IMG/VR virus record: IMGVR_UViG_3300005663_000105 | Span: 1 to 40,514 of that record | DNA from: a virus | Length of the DNA stretch: 40,514 nucleotides | Strand: one strand, 5' to 3' | Shown: in pieces, positions 5,363-13,584 of the stretch | Numbering within the stretch: position 1 is the first letter of the stretch | Layout of the letters: every line of letters begins with the position of its first letter | Made by a program: the position numbers and the translations under genes | Notes under the pieces: model-generated | What the model saw: only the letters and a program-made list of their open reading frames with translations | Told to the model about the DNA's origin: nothing | Databases searched by the model: none

Positions 5363-5654
5363 GCTGAGAGACCTGTTAGAAACCATAGTGCCGGATCTAT
5401 CGGGAGTGGGCGACGCTTGGCACTTTGACAGTATTGATAGAGACAGACGGTCTCTTGGAATAGGGGCCAGTATGCGGGTAGAAGCCTGGTTCGATCCACA
5501 GGAGAAATCCTTGAATGGAACCGCACTTGAATTTGTGGCATATGTGCGAAAGCGTATGGCCCAGCAGTTGCTGGTGGCGGCTCGGGAACTCGCTACAGGC
5601 AATTTCTCTGCTGAAATCGACAAAGTAATCGATAGGTCTAGAGACCGGGCATGA
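5349..5654 (+). CDS. hypothetical protein, 101 aa
   Basis: Starts MKTNELRDLLETIVPDLSGV, with a helical C-terminal half (RKRMAQQLLVAARELATG). The start context GGGGGCAGACAGATG is the clearest member of the GGCAGA start family. Its stop overlaps the next gene by 4 bases. Not recognised. Confidence 0.65.
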   Translation: MKTNELRDLLETIVPDLSGVGDAWHFDSIDRDRRSLGIGASMRVEAWFDPQEKSLNGTALEFVAYVRKRMAQQLLVAARELATGNFSAEIDKVIDRSRDRA

Positions 5655-5830
5655 GTAGACTATGGGAAGGCAAGGTCGAGTGCGGCATCTGCGAGGCCAG
5701 GTTTGGCGCCGAGATAGAGCTACTTGAGCATCAGGAGCTGGATGAGCCCATGGTCCTCATGGAATGTGCCGCCTGCGGGTCGATGACCTGCCACGTCTGT
5801 TTAGATGCTGATGAGGAGTTGATCGGATGA
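5651..5830 (+). CDS. zinc-binding protein with three cysteine pairs, 59 aa
   Basis: Cysteine pairs CGIC (11-14), CAAC (39-42) and CHVC (47-50) suggest one or two zinc sites in a compact fold, with an acidic surface (EIELLEHQELDEP). The arrangement resembles RING-like or ribbon proteins, but the ligands do not fit one family clearly. Both ends overlap neighbours by 4 bases (ATGA), so translation is coupled. Confidence 0.65.
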   Translation: MSRLWEGKVECGICEARFGAEIELLEHQELDEPMVLMECAACGSMTCHVCLDADEELIG

Positions 5831-6378
5831 GTAAATGGCGGGATTATGCAAAGAGTTTCTCGCTGACGGACGCGGAGTTTATAGACGAGTTTCGCAACGC
5901 GTGCCGCAGCCACAAGCCGAATATGATAACGGGCAGTCAGCGTTGGATTGGGCATGATAGACCACGCCCAATTGACGAGGATGAGGCGGCGGGTGCTCGT
6001 GCCCTTGATATGGAACCTGAGGAATTCAGTAAGCTCAGTGACGGCGCCAAGGTAGAAGCGTGCTCCCAGGCAGTTAAAGAGGACGCAGCCGACAACCCTT
6101 CGCCCACGTTAGGTGACGCGTTGGACAAGACCCGCACGTTCGCTCCCATCGGTGGAAGGCCAGTGGTCTTCATACAGAATGGGCCGAAGTGCACAACGAT
6201 CGATCCAAATCAGGCGGCCTACTATAAGTCAAAGTTAACGTCGGAGGGTGAAAAGGATCTCGAAGCATCAAAGAATGACCGATATAAAGAAACGCTACGT
6301 GAGAGGTTTATATTTGTAGAGGACGCTAAGGATGCCGAAGAAACCGACAAAACCGAAGGGGAAACCGAGACCCCGTAA
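5827..6378 (+). CDS. hypothetical acidic protein, 183 aa
   Basis: Starts MSKWRDYAKSFSLTDAEFID. The middle is moderately ordered (APIGGRPVVFIQNGPKCTTI) and the C-terminus highly charged and acidic (AEETDKTEGETETP). It overlaps the previous gene by 4 bases. About 100 bases without a gene follow. No family recognised. A regulatory or virion-associated role cannot be told apart. Confidence 0.6.
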   Translation: MSKWRDYAKSFSLTDAEFIDEFRNACRSHKPNMITGSQRWIGHDRPRPIDEDEAAGARALDMEPEEFSKLSDGAKVEACSQAVKEDAADNPSPTLGDALDKTRTFAPIGGRPVVFIQNGPKCTTIDPNQAAYYKSKLTSEGEKDLEASKNDRYKETLRERFIFVEDAKDAEETDKTEGETETP

Positions 6379-6478
6379 GCCTGGGTACTAACACGAAACA
6401 AGGGACATAGCTATAGCAAAAGACACCCGATTTGGTGACTAAAGTCCCGAATTTTGGATCAATATAGAGGGCGGAACT

Positions 6479-6742
6479 ATGAAAGCAGTAATGACAGAAA
6501 AAGGAACGTCCGTCACAGTGGACACGGACTGGCGGTGTGGGCTTGTCGGTATAAAACGACTATTCTGCCGGGCACTACGTGGTATGGGGTATCCAGACCC
6601 GTGTGTTGACACTTTAATGGTGACGGAGCGCAGTATGGAAGATACGGCAAAGGAAATGATAAACCACCTAATTGGAGACCGGCGCAAGGCAGAAGGTGTG
6701 CTGGGCGAGCTAAAGACCGTTGTTAACGACAGCATAGGATAG
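6479..6742 (+). CDS. hypothetical protein, 87 aa
   Basis: MKAVMTEKGTSVTVDTDWRC and onward: a short beta start, then a helix-rich C-terminus (MEDTAKEMINHLIGDRRKAE). GAGGG lies 8 bases before the ATG. It is directly upstream of the GroES-like gene, with an 11-base gap, and probably shares its transcript. Not recognised. Confidence 0.6.
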   Translation: MKAVMTEKGTSVTVDTDWRCGLVGIKRLFCRALRGMGYPDPCVDTLMVTERSMEDTAKEMINHLIGDRRKAEGVLGELKTVVNDSIG

Positions 6743-6753
6743 AGAGGGCAATC

Positions 6754-7062
6754 ATGCGAGCATTGGGCAAGAACGTGGTCCTGGGGCTGGACATCCAGGA
6801 GAAACAAGGGACGATTCTGGTTCCGGATACTCATCAGACGTCGACCGATAGATGCGAGGTCAGGTACAAGGGACCGGATGTTAAGAAAGTGCGAATCGGT
6901 GACATCGTGCATAAACCTGAATTGATCATCGTGGCCACGAGACGCGGGCAGGATTATGATCTGATGGACGGAGACGTGAAGTGCATGGTGGTAGAAGAGG
7001 ATGATATTCGAGTGGTGCTGCAGGACATATATGATACAGATGAAGAGAGCGGGCAGATCTGA
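6754..7062 (+). CDS. GroES-like co-chaperonin, 102 aa
   Basis: The pattern matches the Cpn10 fold: an N-terminal strand with the usual 'GKNVVLGLD' position, then 'GTILVPDTHQT' where GroES has the mobile loop and GGIxLP motif, then 'VKKVRIGDIVHK' (equivalent of VKVGDxVxF) and the C-terminal 'VEEDDIRVVL' (equivalent of EEDILAVV). Its length fits the family. Known phage co-chaperonins such as T4 gp31 work with host GroEL to fold the capsid protein, and placement just before the virion genes agrees with that. Identity with the host GroES is not implied. Start supported by GAGGG and ATG at 6754. Confidence 0.65.
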   Translation: MRALGKNVVLGLDIQEKQGTILVPDTHQTSTDRCEVRYKGPDVKKVRIGDIVHKPELIIVATRRGQDYDLMDGDVKCMVVEEDDIRVVLQDIYDTDEESGQI

Positions 7063-7113
7063 CGCTCTCTAGTTAAAGTGAATAGCCTGGGAGCCCATTG
7101 GCGACCCAGGTGT

Positions 7114-7195
7114 GCGGGAGTAGCTCAATGGTTAGAGTCCTCGTTCATGATTAAGTTCAGACGGGGTGTTGCGGGTTCGAGTCCCGCTTCCCGCT
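7114..7195 (+). tRNA. tRNA-like element 1, enlarged anticodon loop
   Basis: Acceptor GCGGGAG/TTCCCGC, D-arm GCTC/GAGT with a GG-containing loop, and a perfect T-arm GCGGG-TTCGAGT-CCCGC are all present. The anticodon stem CCTCG/CGGGG closes an 18-base loop (7144-7161) instead of 7. From the 5' side the loop reads TTCATGA (CAT in anticodon position); from the 3' side GTTCAGA (TCA). No CCA is encoded. A hairpin CCTGGG/CCCAGG (7086-7110) lies just before it and a longer one (7211-7248) after it. Confidence 0.5.
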
Positions 7196-7251
7196 TTGGA
7201 GACGTTTGCTAGGCGGCGGCTTACTCCCTTAATAAAAAGCCGGTGCCTCCT

Positions 7252-7324
7252 GCGGGAGTAGCTCAGCCAGGTAGAGCGTGGGCCAACGAGCTCTGAGCCG
7301 CCGGTTCGAATCCGGCCTCCCGCT
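7252..7324 (+). tRNA. tRNA-like element 2, apparent ACG anticodon
   Basis: Perfect acceptor GCGGGAG/CTCCCGC, D-stem GCTC/GAGC and T-arm GCCGG-TTCGAAT-CCGGC, total 73 bases, discriminator T. The anticodon arm is poor: stem TGGGC/CTCTG has a C-C mismatch and three wobble pairs, and the loop CAACGAG has A where U33 is nearly universal. By position the anticodon is ACG (Arg). Its first 14 bases equal those of element 1, suggesting duplication. It may be a decayed tRNA or a tRNA mimic. Confidence 0.5.
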
Positions 7325-7326
7325 TT

Positions 7327-7400
7327 GGGTGGAAGGTAGAGGTTCGAGTCCTCAGCGAGGGGAGTTATCCCCAGTAGTATAACAGGCAGTACATCCACCC
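7327..7400 (+). ncRNA. tRNA-like element 3 with reversed arm order
   Basis: GGGTGGA (7327-7333) pairs perfectly with TCCACCC (7394-7400). Inside, a T-arm (GAGG-TTCGAGT-CCTC, 7339-7353) comes first, then a hairpin GGGGA-GTTA-TCCCC (7359-7372), then a D-arm-like stretch (AGTAGTATAACAGGCAGTAC, 7373-7392). This is the order expected of a circularly permuted tRNA, with the outer stem as anticodon stem and the middle hairpin as a short acceptor stem. No CCA and only 5 acceptor pairs make this tentative. Confidence 0.35.
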
Positions 7401-7411
7401 AGGATTAATTT

Positions 7412-7475
7412 ACACCCGTTGCTCGCATACCTGCGCCTTCTGCCCTCCGTGGGTAACGCGGGTGCGGGTGTTTTC
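7412..7475 (+). terminator. terminator-like compound hairpin after the tRNA cluster
   Basis: ACACCCG (7412-7418) pairs with CGGGTGT (7465-7471), and ACCTGCG (7429-7435) with CGCGGGT (7457-7463), followed by TTTC. The long arms and short T-run make it a weak terminator or an RNA processing signal before the virion operon. Confidence 0.4.
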
Positions 7476-7512
7476 ATTTCCAAGGGCGCAACAATTCAAT
7501 AGGAGGAGTAGA

Positions 7513-8325
7513 ATGGAAAAATACGGCTGGGAACCCATAGGCACCATAACCACGGCCTTGACTGCCCTGACGAATCAGCAGCGGCATGTACGTGGTATCG
7601 GGAGTGTCGTGACTATTGGTACGAATGCTATAGAACTTGACCTCTCCATAGCGACTGCCGAATTCGCTGAGATGCGTCTTTTAGCTACTGGCACGGACGC
7701 GGACATTAACATCGCCGAGGTGTACGCCGCCCGTGGGGACGACGATAACGATGACTACACGCACGTCGGGCAGTTAACGGCTACGGTAGGAACCATGATC
7801 TCTCGTGGTGGCACGAGGTTGTACCACGACACCATGACATGGGCAGCTACGGATGAGGGCTTTGAAGTACTCATCACCAACAGTGGAAATAACGATACTG
7901 CTAAGGCGTGGTTTAACACGAATGGGTACAGAAAGATCCTAATTGTCGTGTCCACTCTCGCGTCTACAAGTATCACGGCGGAGATAGCGTTTGTGGACAG
8001 GATAGAGCTTCCGAGCACGCCTGTAAACGACCTTACCGTGAACAGTGCAAGTGGCGGCGAGGAGCAATTGACCATCTCTTCCAACGTGGCTGTCGGTGCG
8101 AACCAGGCTTGTAAAAGTTGCCTGGTTACCTGGTTTGGCACTGGGCCGGTGTACAAACGAGAAGGGGCTACGGCTACTGTCAACAGTTTCCGTCTGCCTA
8201 CCGAGTCTGGTTCGGGGGCCACTGTTGTCGGATCTCCAATAGCGTATCCAGTGCGGAATACGAATCAACTTAACTTCTACTCCGGTACTGACGGAGACAC
8301 GATTAATCTCGACTGGAGATCTTAA
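7513..8325 (+). CDS. putative virion protein, beta-rich, 270 aa
   Basis: AGGAGGAG at 7501-7508 fixes the ATG at 7513; the frame extends further upstream without a better start. The protein (MEKYGWEPIGTITTALTALT...) is rich in Thr, Ser, Ala and Gly with alternating beta patterns, as in decoration or adhesion proteins. It lies first in the virion block, 2 bases before the propeller protein. I recognise no specific family. Candidate minor capsid or tail-surface protein. Confidence 0.6.
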   Translation: MEKYGWEPIGTITTALTALTNQQRHVRGIGSVVTIGTNAIELDLSIATAEFAEMRLLATGTDADINIAEVYAARGDDDNDDYTHVGQLTATVGTMISRGGTRLYHDTMTWAATDEGFEVLITNSGNNDTAKAWFNTNGYRKILIVVSTLASTSITAEIAFVDRIELPSTPVNDLTVNSASGGEEQLTISSNVAVGANQACKSCLVTWFGTGPVYKREGATATVNSFRLPTESGSGATVVGSPIAYPVRNTNQLNFYSGTDGDTINLDWRS

Positions 8326-8327
8326 TT

Positions 8328-9485
8328 ATGGCGGAATTTGAAATCCCCCGGGAGACCTCGTTGATACACGCTACCGCTACCGGGGCGTGGAACTCCATGG
8401 TGAAGATAGACGACACGCACGTTTGCATGGCGTTTCAAGGTGTCGCGTCAGATGGTTTTATAAAGACTTTCTCCATAGATTCTGCCGGAAGAGTGGTGGC
8501 GCAACTGAATAGCCTGGAACATGAGATAACCGATGTGTCCCACTGTAGTTTGGTACTGATTGACAGCACGCATTTCATCTTGGCCTATACGTCGGCAGAC
8601 GGTGACGGTTTCCTTAGTACGTTCTCCATAGACGGCAGTTACGTGTTGACTGAAATTGACAATTTTGAGTTCGATATTTCCGATTCGACCTTTAATTCCT
8701 TGGTGAAAATTGACGCCACGCATTTCGCACTGGCCTACCAAGGGCCGACAGGCGATGGCTTCATCAAAACTTTCAGCATAGACGGGTCTTACTCTAACAT
8801 CGCTGAGATTGCCGTTTTAGAACACGACACGGCTGACGGGGGACATAATTCGTTAGTGTTGATTGACTCAACTCATCTTGCTTTGGCGTACGCTGGAGTT
8901 GGTGGGAACGGCTTTATTAAAACTTTCTCTTTTGACGGATCGTATGAGAACATCACAGAGATTGCAGTTCTAGAACATGACACAGTCAAAGGATTCTATA
9001 ACGGGTTAGTGCTGATCGACTCGACCCATTTGTTGTTGGGGTATCAAGGTGATGGAACTTTATCTGAGGTTGCCTTTGCTAAAACTTTCTCGTTCGATGG
9101 GTCGTATGAGAACATAGCCGTGGTGGGTTCATTAGAGCATGATGGCAATTTTGGATCTGGGGTCACGCCGAGTTCTGTAATTTTGTTGGACGGAACTCAC
9201 TTCATTATAGCGTACGGTGCTACGGGTAGCGACGGTCAAATTTCTACGTTCAGCATGGACAGTGACTTTACTAACATCGCCCGTATCGACACCTGGGAGC
9301 ACGACATTGTACTAGGTAGGTACCCGAGCATGGTGCAGTTGGGGGATAACAAGTTTGTTTTGGGTGTCGAAACCACCGGTAATCAGGGCATGATAAAAAC
9401 CTTCGAAATTCTCGCCGCAGATGTGGCAGCAGGCAATACCGGTGGTGGAGGCGCACCCGGTGTGAGTTGCGGAGGTATGTGGTAA
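8328..9485 (+). CDS. seven-repeat beta-propeller protein, 385 aa
   Basis: Seven consecutive repeats of about 48-52 residues share the core 'NSLVLIDSTHLALAY...GFIKTFS', e.g. at residues around 20, 70, 120, 170, 220, 275 and 330. Each has a VxIDxTHxxLAY strand pair and a KTFSxDGSY strand, fitting a seven-bladed propeller. The end is Gly-rich (GNTGGGGAPGVSCGGMW). No catalytic residues are evident. Encoded beside virion genes, it is probably a surface or receptor-binding protein. GGAG lies 9 bases before the ATG. Confidence 0.65.
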   Translation: MAEFEIPRETSLIHATATGAWNSMVKIDDTHVCMAFQGVASDGFIKTFSIDSAGRVVAQLNSLEHEITDVSHCSLVLIDSTHFILAYTSADGDGFLSTFSIDGSYVLTEIDNFEFDISDSTFNSLVKIDATHFALAYQGPTGDGFIKTFSIDGSYSNIAEIAVLEHDTADGGHNSLVLIDSTHLALAYAGVGGNGFIKTFSFDGSYENITEIAVLEHDTVKGFYNGLVLIDSTHLLLGYQGDGTLSEVAFAKTFSFDGSYENIAVVGSLEHDGNFGSGVTPSSVILLDGTHFIIAYGATGSDGQISTFSMDSDFTNIARIDTWEHDIVLGRYPSMVQLGDNKFVLGVETTGNQGMIKTFEILAADVAAGNTGGGGAPGVSCGGMW

Positions 9486-9486
9486 C

Positions 9487-9987
9487 ATGTCGACGAGCAC
9501 AGAAAAAGATCTGATCCGATTCATTAAAAAACATGCCAAGGAGAAGGTAGAATTTGAGAACATGGAGACTGGGGAGATGTCGTCCATGTCCCGGGTAGAG
9601 GCGCTGTCCCTTGTGATGTGGAAGCTCGCGCACGGGCATGCAGTTTACGATACTGTAGAGGACAAGGATGGCGTTGAAAAAAGAAGGATAGTCAACTATT
9701 ATCCACCCGACAAGACCATGATAAAGGAGTTGGGTGATCGTCTCATAGGTAAACCGAAGGCTTCGCCCGTTAAGGAAAAGGAAGATCATACCGCCCGCGG
9801 AGTACCGCTTGACAAGAAAATGAGCGAGATATCAGAAAAGTTCAGACAAGTAAAGAAAGGGGTCGGCGATGAAAAGTCTGGAGCTAGAACAACGGCTAAG
9901 ACCGATGCTGGCGAGTCCCTTTCCAGACAACTTGGAAAACTGGGTGTGCCCTGTAACCAGCTTCAAGGTCCCGAAAGACCCGGGTAA
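9487..9987 (+). CDS. probable terminase small subunit, 166 aa
   Basis: Located directly before the large terminase. It has a helical body (SRVEALSLVMWKLAHGHAV), then 'PPDKTMIKELGDRLIGKPKA', a pattern common in small terminase-like proteins, where the phrase 'RLxGKP' often precedes a disordered basic tail. The C-terminal third is charged and probably disordered. The end overlaps terL by 119 bases in another frame. Role inferred from position and pattern: recognising phage DNA for packaging. Confidence 0.6.
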   Translation: MSTSTEKDLIRFIKKHAKEKVEFENMETGEMSSMSRVEALSLVMWKLAHGHAVYDTVEDKDGVEKRRIVNYYPPDKTMIKELGDRLIGKPKASPVKEKEDHTARGVPLDKKMSEISEKFRQVKKGVGDEKSGARTTAKTDAGESLSRQLGKLGVPCNQLQGPERPG

Positions 9988-11782
9988 AAATGCCGAATGG
10001 CGGGCGAACCTAATCAGGGAAGCCGACAAGGATAAGGGGCTACAAGATGATTTACAGGTCGCGTGTAGCCTGTCAAAAAAGCTCTGGTTCAACGCGTTCA
10101 TGTGGACGTTCCACCGATTAGATGTCGACCCCGAATCTGGCGAGCGCATGGTTGCACCCATTGCGGACGTACCTTTTGTAACTTGGAAGATTCAGGATAA
10201 TCTGCTGGACACCCTAGACTGGTGTTTAGCGAATGGTAAAGATTTGCTAATAAACAAGTCTCGTGACATGGGCGCAAGCTGGGAATGCACAGGTTACGAT
10301 CACTGGCACTGGTTATTTACGGAGAAATCTCAGATACTGGAGATGTCCCGGACAAAGGACTATGTAGACAAAACGGGCAACATGAAAGCGTTGTTTCAAA
10401 AACACGACTTCATAAACGCTTGGCTTCCTTGGTGGATGCAACCGCCGGACTGTATGCCCGGGGATCGCTACCGTCAGAACATGCATATGTTTAATGAACT
10501 TAACGGAGCATGCATAGATGGAGAATCCACTACGAAACATGCAGCGTCGGGCGACAGGCGAGACATCATATTGCTCGATGAATTTGCTAAGGTTGAGCAT
10601 GGAGGCGCTATGCGATCAGCAACGCGAGATGCAGGAGCTATGCGAATCGTTAATAGCACAGTCGCGGGAGCTGGCACAGAGTATTCAAGATGGAAAGCCT
10701 CAAGGCAAATAAAAGTATTTCCCCTCATGTGGTGGGAGCATCCCGATAAGGGTAAGGGACGATACACTGAGAAAGACGCAGAGACGGGTAAGTGGAGAAT
10801 CCGGTCGAAGTGGTACAACGCAGAAGAAAAGGTAAGATCCCGTCGAGAGATGGCGCAGGAAGTTGACGCCGACGATGTTGCGGCCGGTGACGTGTTCTTT
10901 AATGAACAATCCATAGTAACTCACGATGTCTTGTTTGCCAGGAAAGAACGGCTAAAGCTTGATATTGAGTTCAAGAAGGGGGTAGCAGACGATGCAATTT
11001 CCACGATCCTTAAACGCAAAGACTTATCCGTTATTAGAATCGGAAGAAAGCATGGTGGTAAGTTACGCTTATGGTGCGGATTGGAAAATGGGCGACCAGA
11101 CCAGCGGTTCAGTTACGCGTTTGGAATCGACATTTCAAAAGGGCATGGAGCCTCTAATTCGGTCATATCCATTAGGTGTGTGGAAACTGGCGAAAAAGTA
11201 GGGGAGTGGGTTTGCGCTCAGACCCCTCCCTCCGCGATGGCTCGTGTGGCCGTGGCTATTGCCCTGTGGTTTGGCGGTCGCGATAGGTGTAACCTGCCGT
11301 TTCTGATATGGGAAAAGAACGGTCCTGGCATGGACTTCGGTTCTAGGATGGTTAAGGAATTCCGATACCCGAGGTATTACAGGAACATACCAGTCGGTAA
11401 GAAGAGAGATGAGAAGTCCGATTCATACGGCTTCCATATGAGCGATGAGTCTAAAGAGGAGCTTCTTACACAATACGAGCGGGCACTAGAACAGGGTTTG
11501 ATGGTCAACCGATCACACGAAGCTCTGGAGGAAGCCAAGAGATATGTGCGAGACGATAGCGGCAAGCCGGTGTTCGCAGACTTTATAGAGGAAAGTGACA
11601 AAGCTAGGAAGACGCACGGCGACAGGGTCATAGCAGACGCATTGACCTTGAAGCACAACAAGAAGCCGAAAACACCAATAGGCGCTGTGAAGGGTGACAC
11701 GTTCTCACATGCTGGGCGTAGAGCGAAGCGAAATATAAAACGTCGTTCAAGTAAAAAAGGCGGATGGAGACATAAGTTTTAA
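9869..11782 (+). CDS. terL: terminase large subunit, 637 aa
   Basis: ATPase: Walker A variant KSRDMGAS at residues 130-137, and Walker B IILLDE with D237/E238 following GDRRD. A coupling region 'VNSTVAGAGTEYSRWK' lies at about 261-276. Nuclease: the first acidic residue D421 in 'YAFGIDISKG', a further conserved stretch 'FLIWEKNGPGMDFG', and D in 'HGDRVIADALTL' near the C-terminus. The family translocates DNA into proheads through the portal and cuts concatemers. The length is normal. AAAGGGG lies upstream of the ATG at 9869. The first 40 residues share DNA with the terS end. The C-terminal 20 residues are strongly basic. Confidence 0.9.
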   Translation: MKSLELEQRLRPMLASPFPDNLENWVCPVTSFKVPKDPGKNAEWRANLIREADKDKGLQDDLQVACSLSKKLWFNAFMWTFHRLDVDPESGERMVAPIADVPFVTWKIQDNLLDTLDWCLANGKDLLINKSRDMGASWECTGYDHWHWLFTEKSQILEMSRTKDYVDKTGNMKALFQKHDFINAWLPWWMQPPDCMPGDRYRQNMHMFNELNGACIDGESTTKHAASGDRRDIILLDEFAKVEHGGAMRSATRDAGAMRIVNSTVAGAGTEYSRWKASRQIKVFPLMWWEHPDKGKGRYTEKDAETGKWRIRSKWYNAEEKVRSRREMAQEVDADDVAAGDVFFNEQSIVTHDVLFARKERLKLDIEFKKGVADDAISTILKRKDLSVIRIGRKHGGKLRLWCGLENGRPDQRFSYAFGIDISKGHGASNSVISIRCVETGEKVGEWVCAQTPPSAMARVAVAIALWFGGRDRCNLPFLIWEKNGPGMDFGSRMVKEFRYPRYYRNIPVGKKRDEKSDSYGFHMSDESKEELLTQYERALEQGLMVNRSHEALEEAKRYVRDDSGKPVFADFIEESDKARKTHGDRVIADALTLKHNKKPKTPIGAVKGDTFSHAGRRAKRNIKRRSSKKGGWRHKF

Positions 11783-11796
11783 TCACAGGTGAATAC

Positions 11797-13584
11797 ATGG
11801 AAAAGCTTATAGCAAGGTCTATGTCTAAAGCGGCCAAGCAAGGGATGGAGCGGACCAAAGTCCACGTAAGGAACCGTGCTATGTTCATCAAGGCGTACGT
11901 CGGTACGTACTTTGAGAAAGAGCACGGTATAACAGGTGAGCAGCCTATAAACCTTGTGTTCAGCGCAATTCGCGCTATCGTCCCGCAGTATGTTATGAAG
12001 AACCCAGTAACCAAGGTGTCGTCGGACTTTGTTGAATACGACGATTACGCGTACTTGCTGGGCCGGGCTCTGGATGGAAACAACCGGAAAATAAAGAAGA
12101 AACAAACGTTGAGGTATGGACTGGTGGACGCGTTCCTGGGGGGCATGGCTATATTTAAGACTGCGCTGGCCGACAGCGGGTCGTTCGTGATGTACGGTGA
12201 CACGCGCATAGACAACGGGATGGTGTTTACAGACAACGTGAGCCTCGACGACTTTGTGCCCGATCCCGATTGTAAGTCGTGGGACAAGGCCGCGTTCCTG
12301 GGGGATAAAATCCGCGCCCCTAGACAGATACTGCTAGATAACAACGAGTATGACCACGACCTTATCATGCAGTTGCCATCTAGTAAGCACGCTGATGTTG
12401 AAAAAAGAGTGGCCGAAATGACGAAAAGGAACATGCCACACAACGAGATACAGGAGCTGCAAGACTTCGTTGACATCGTCTATTTATATGCCCCCGATGC
12501 TGATGCCGTGGTGGTTATACCCGATCCTCGGCAAATATCGTTTGACGATTACCTGGCGGTTCACGAGTACTTTGGACCAAAAGACGGACCATATACGTTT
12601 CTATCCATGACGCAGCCCGTGCCAGATAATCCGTTCCCGGTAGCGCCCGTAGGTATGTGGTACGACCTGAATTTAATGGCCAACCAAATGATGGTCAAGA
12701 CCATGGCCCGCCAGATGAACCAAAAGACCATCGGTGTAGTGGACCCCACAGGCGTCGATGAGGCCGAGGACTTCAGGGACGCGGATGACGGTGACATCGT
12801 GCAGGGCGACCCAAAGAATCTAAGCGCACTGACTATTGGTGGGCGCGAGGCTGGTGACGATGACTATATAACCGGTCTTCGTTTGTGGTCTAATTACATG
12901 TCTGGCAATCCTGACCAGATGGCCGGGGTCGCAGCGAACGCTAAGACCGCGACTCAGTCAAATAACATGCAGCAGAATTCAAACGTAGGCCTAGAAGATG
13001 GCCGGGGCATGCTGTATGATGCAGCAGGTGAGTTGTCACGCAAAGAGGCGTGGTTTATGCACCACGATCCTTTGATAAGCATACCGATTCCATACCGAAG
13101 ACAGAGTGGTGACCATGCGCAGTTAACCCTTACACCAGAGCAGCGCCGTGGCATGCCAGAGGATTACATTTTCGATATAAAACAAAGGTCCATGGAAATT
13201 AAGGATCCGAGGCAGCTGTCGCAACTGATCATGGAGTTTTCAACCTCAGTAATACCGAGTGTCGTTATGGCGGGTCGGACTCTTATGACGGAAGCTGGAA
13301 CGCCGTTTAATATCGCGAAGGCGCTGTCCGATATTGCCGAGAACATGGGTATCCTTGACGAGGTACACGATTGGTTCGAGGATCCTGAGTATATGCAGAA
13401 GCTGCAACTTGCTTCCATACTCGGGCCTCAAGGTCCCATGAAAGCCGGAATGGACGGGGCTATTGCGCAGAATGGTGCCGCGGTTGGTGGGGTATCAGGA
13501 CCTACCAGCCCAATGCAGGATAGGAGGTCCAGTGAACAGACGGGAGCGAACGACGCACAGAGCGGATTCCAAGGGGGATTGTAA
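11797..13584 (+). CDS. portal protein, 595 aa
   Basis: The position between terL and the scaffold and capsid genes, the length, and the content fit a podovirus-type portal. The helical N-terminus (ARSMSKAAKQGMERTKVHVR) is followed by 'EQPINLVFSAIRAIVPQYVMKNP', typical of portals in which 'N.....v....v....nP...V' precedes the wing, then 'LDDFVPDPDCKSWDKAAFLG', a phrase often seen as 'v.p.d...dpra..w.d..w'. The C-terminus is disordered and Gln/Ser-rich. It forms the dodecameric DNA channel. AGGTG lies 6 bases before the ATG, and the stop overlaps the next start by one base (TAATG). Confidence 0.85.
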   Translation: MEKLIARSMSKAAKQGMERTKVHVRNRAMFIKAYVGTYFEKEHGITGEQPINLVFSAIRAIVPQYVMKNPVTKVSSDFVEYDDYAYLLGRALDGNNRKIKKKQTLRYGLVDAFLGGMAIFKTALADSGSFVMYGDTRIDNGMVFTDNVSLDDFVPDPDCKSWDKAAFLGDKIRAPRQILLDNNEYDHDLIMQLPSSKHADVEKRVAEMTKRNMPHNEIQELQDFVDIVYLYAPDADAVVVIPDPRQISFDDYLAVHEYFGPKDGPYTFLSMTQPVPDNPFPVAPVGMWYDLNLMANQMMVKTMARQMNQKTIGVVDPTGVDEAEDFRDADDGDIVQGDPKNLSALTIGGREAGDDDYITGLRLWSNYMSGNPDQMAGVAANAKTATQSNNMQQNSNVGLEDGRGMLYDAAGELSRKEAWFMHHDPLISIPIPYRRQSGDHAQLTLTPEQRRGMPEDYIFDIKQRSMEIKDPRQLSQLIMEFSTSVIPSVVMAGRTLMTEAGTPFNIAKALSDIAENMGILDEVHDWFEDPEYMQKLQLASILGPQGPMKAGMDGAIAQNGAAVGGVSGPTSPMQDRRSSEQTGANDAQSGFQGGL

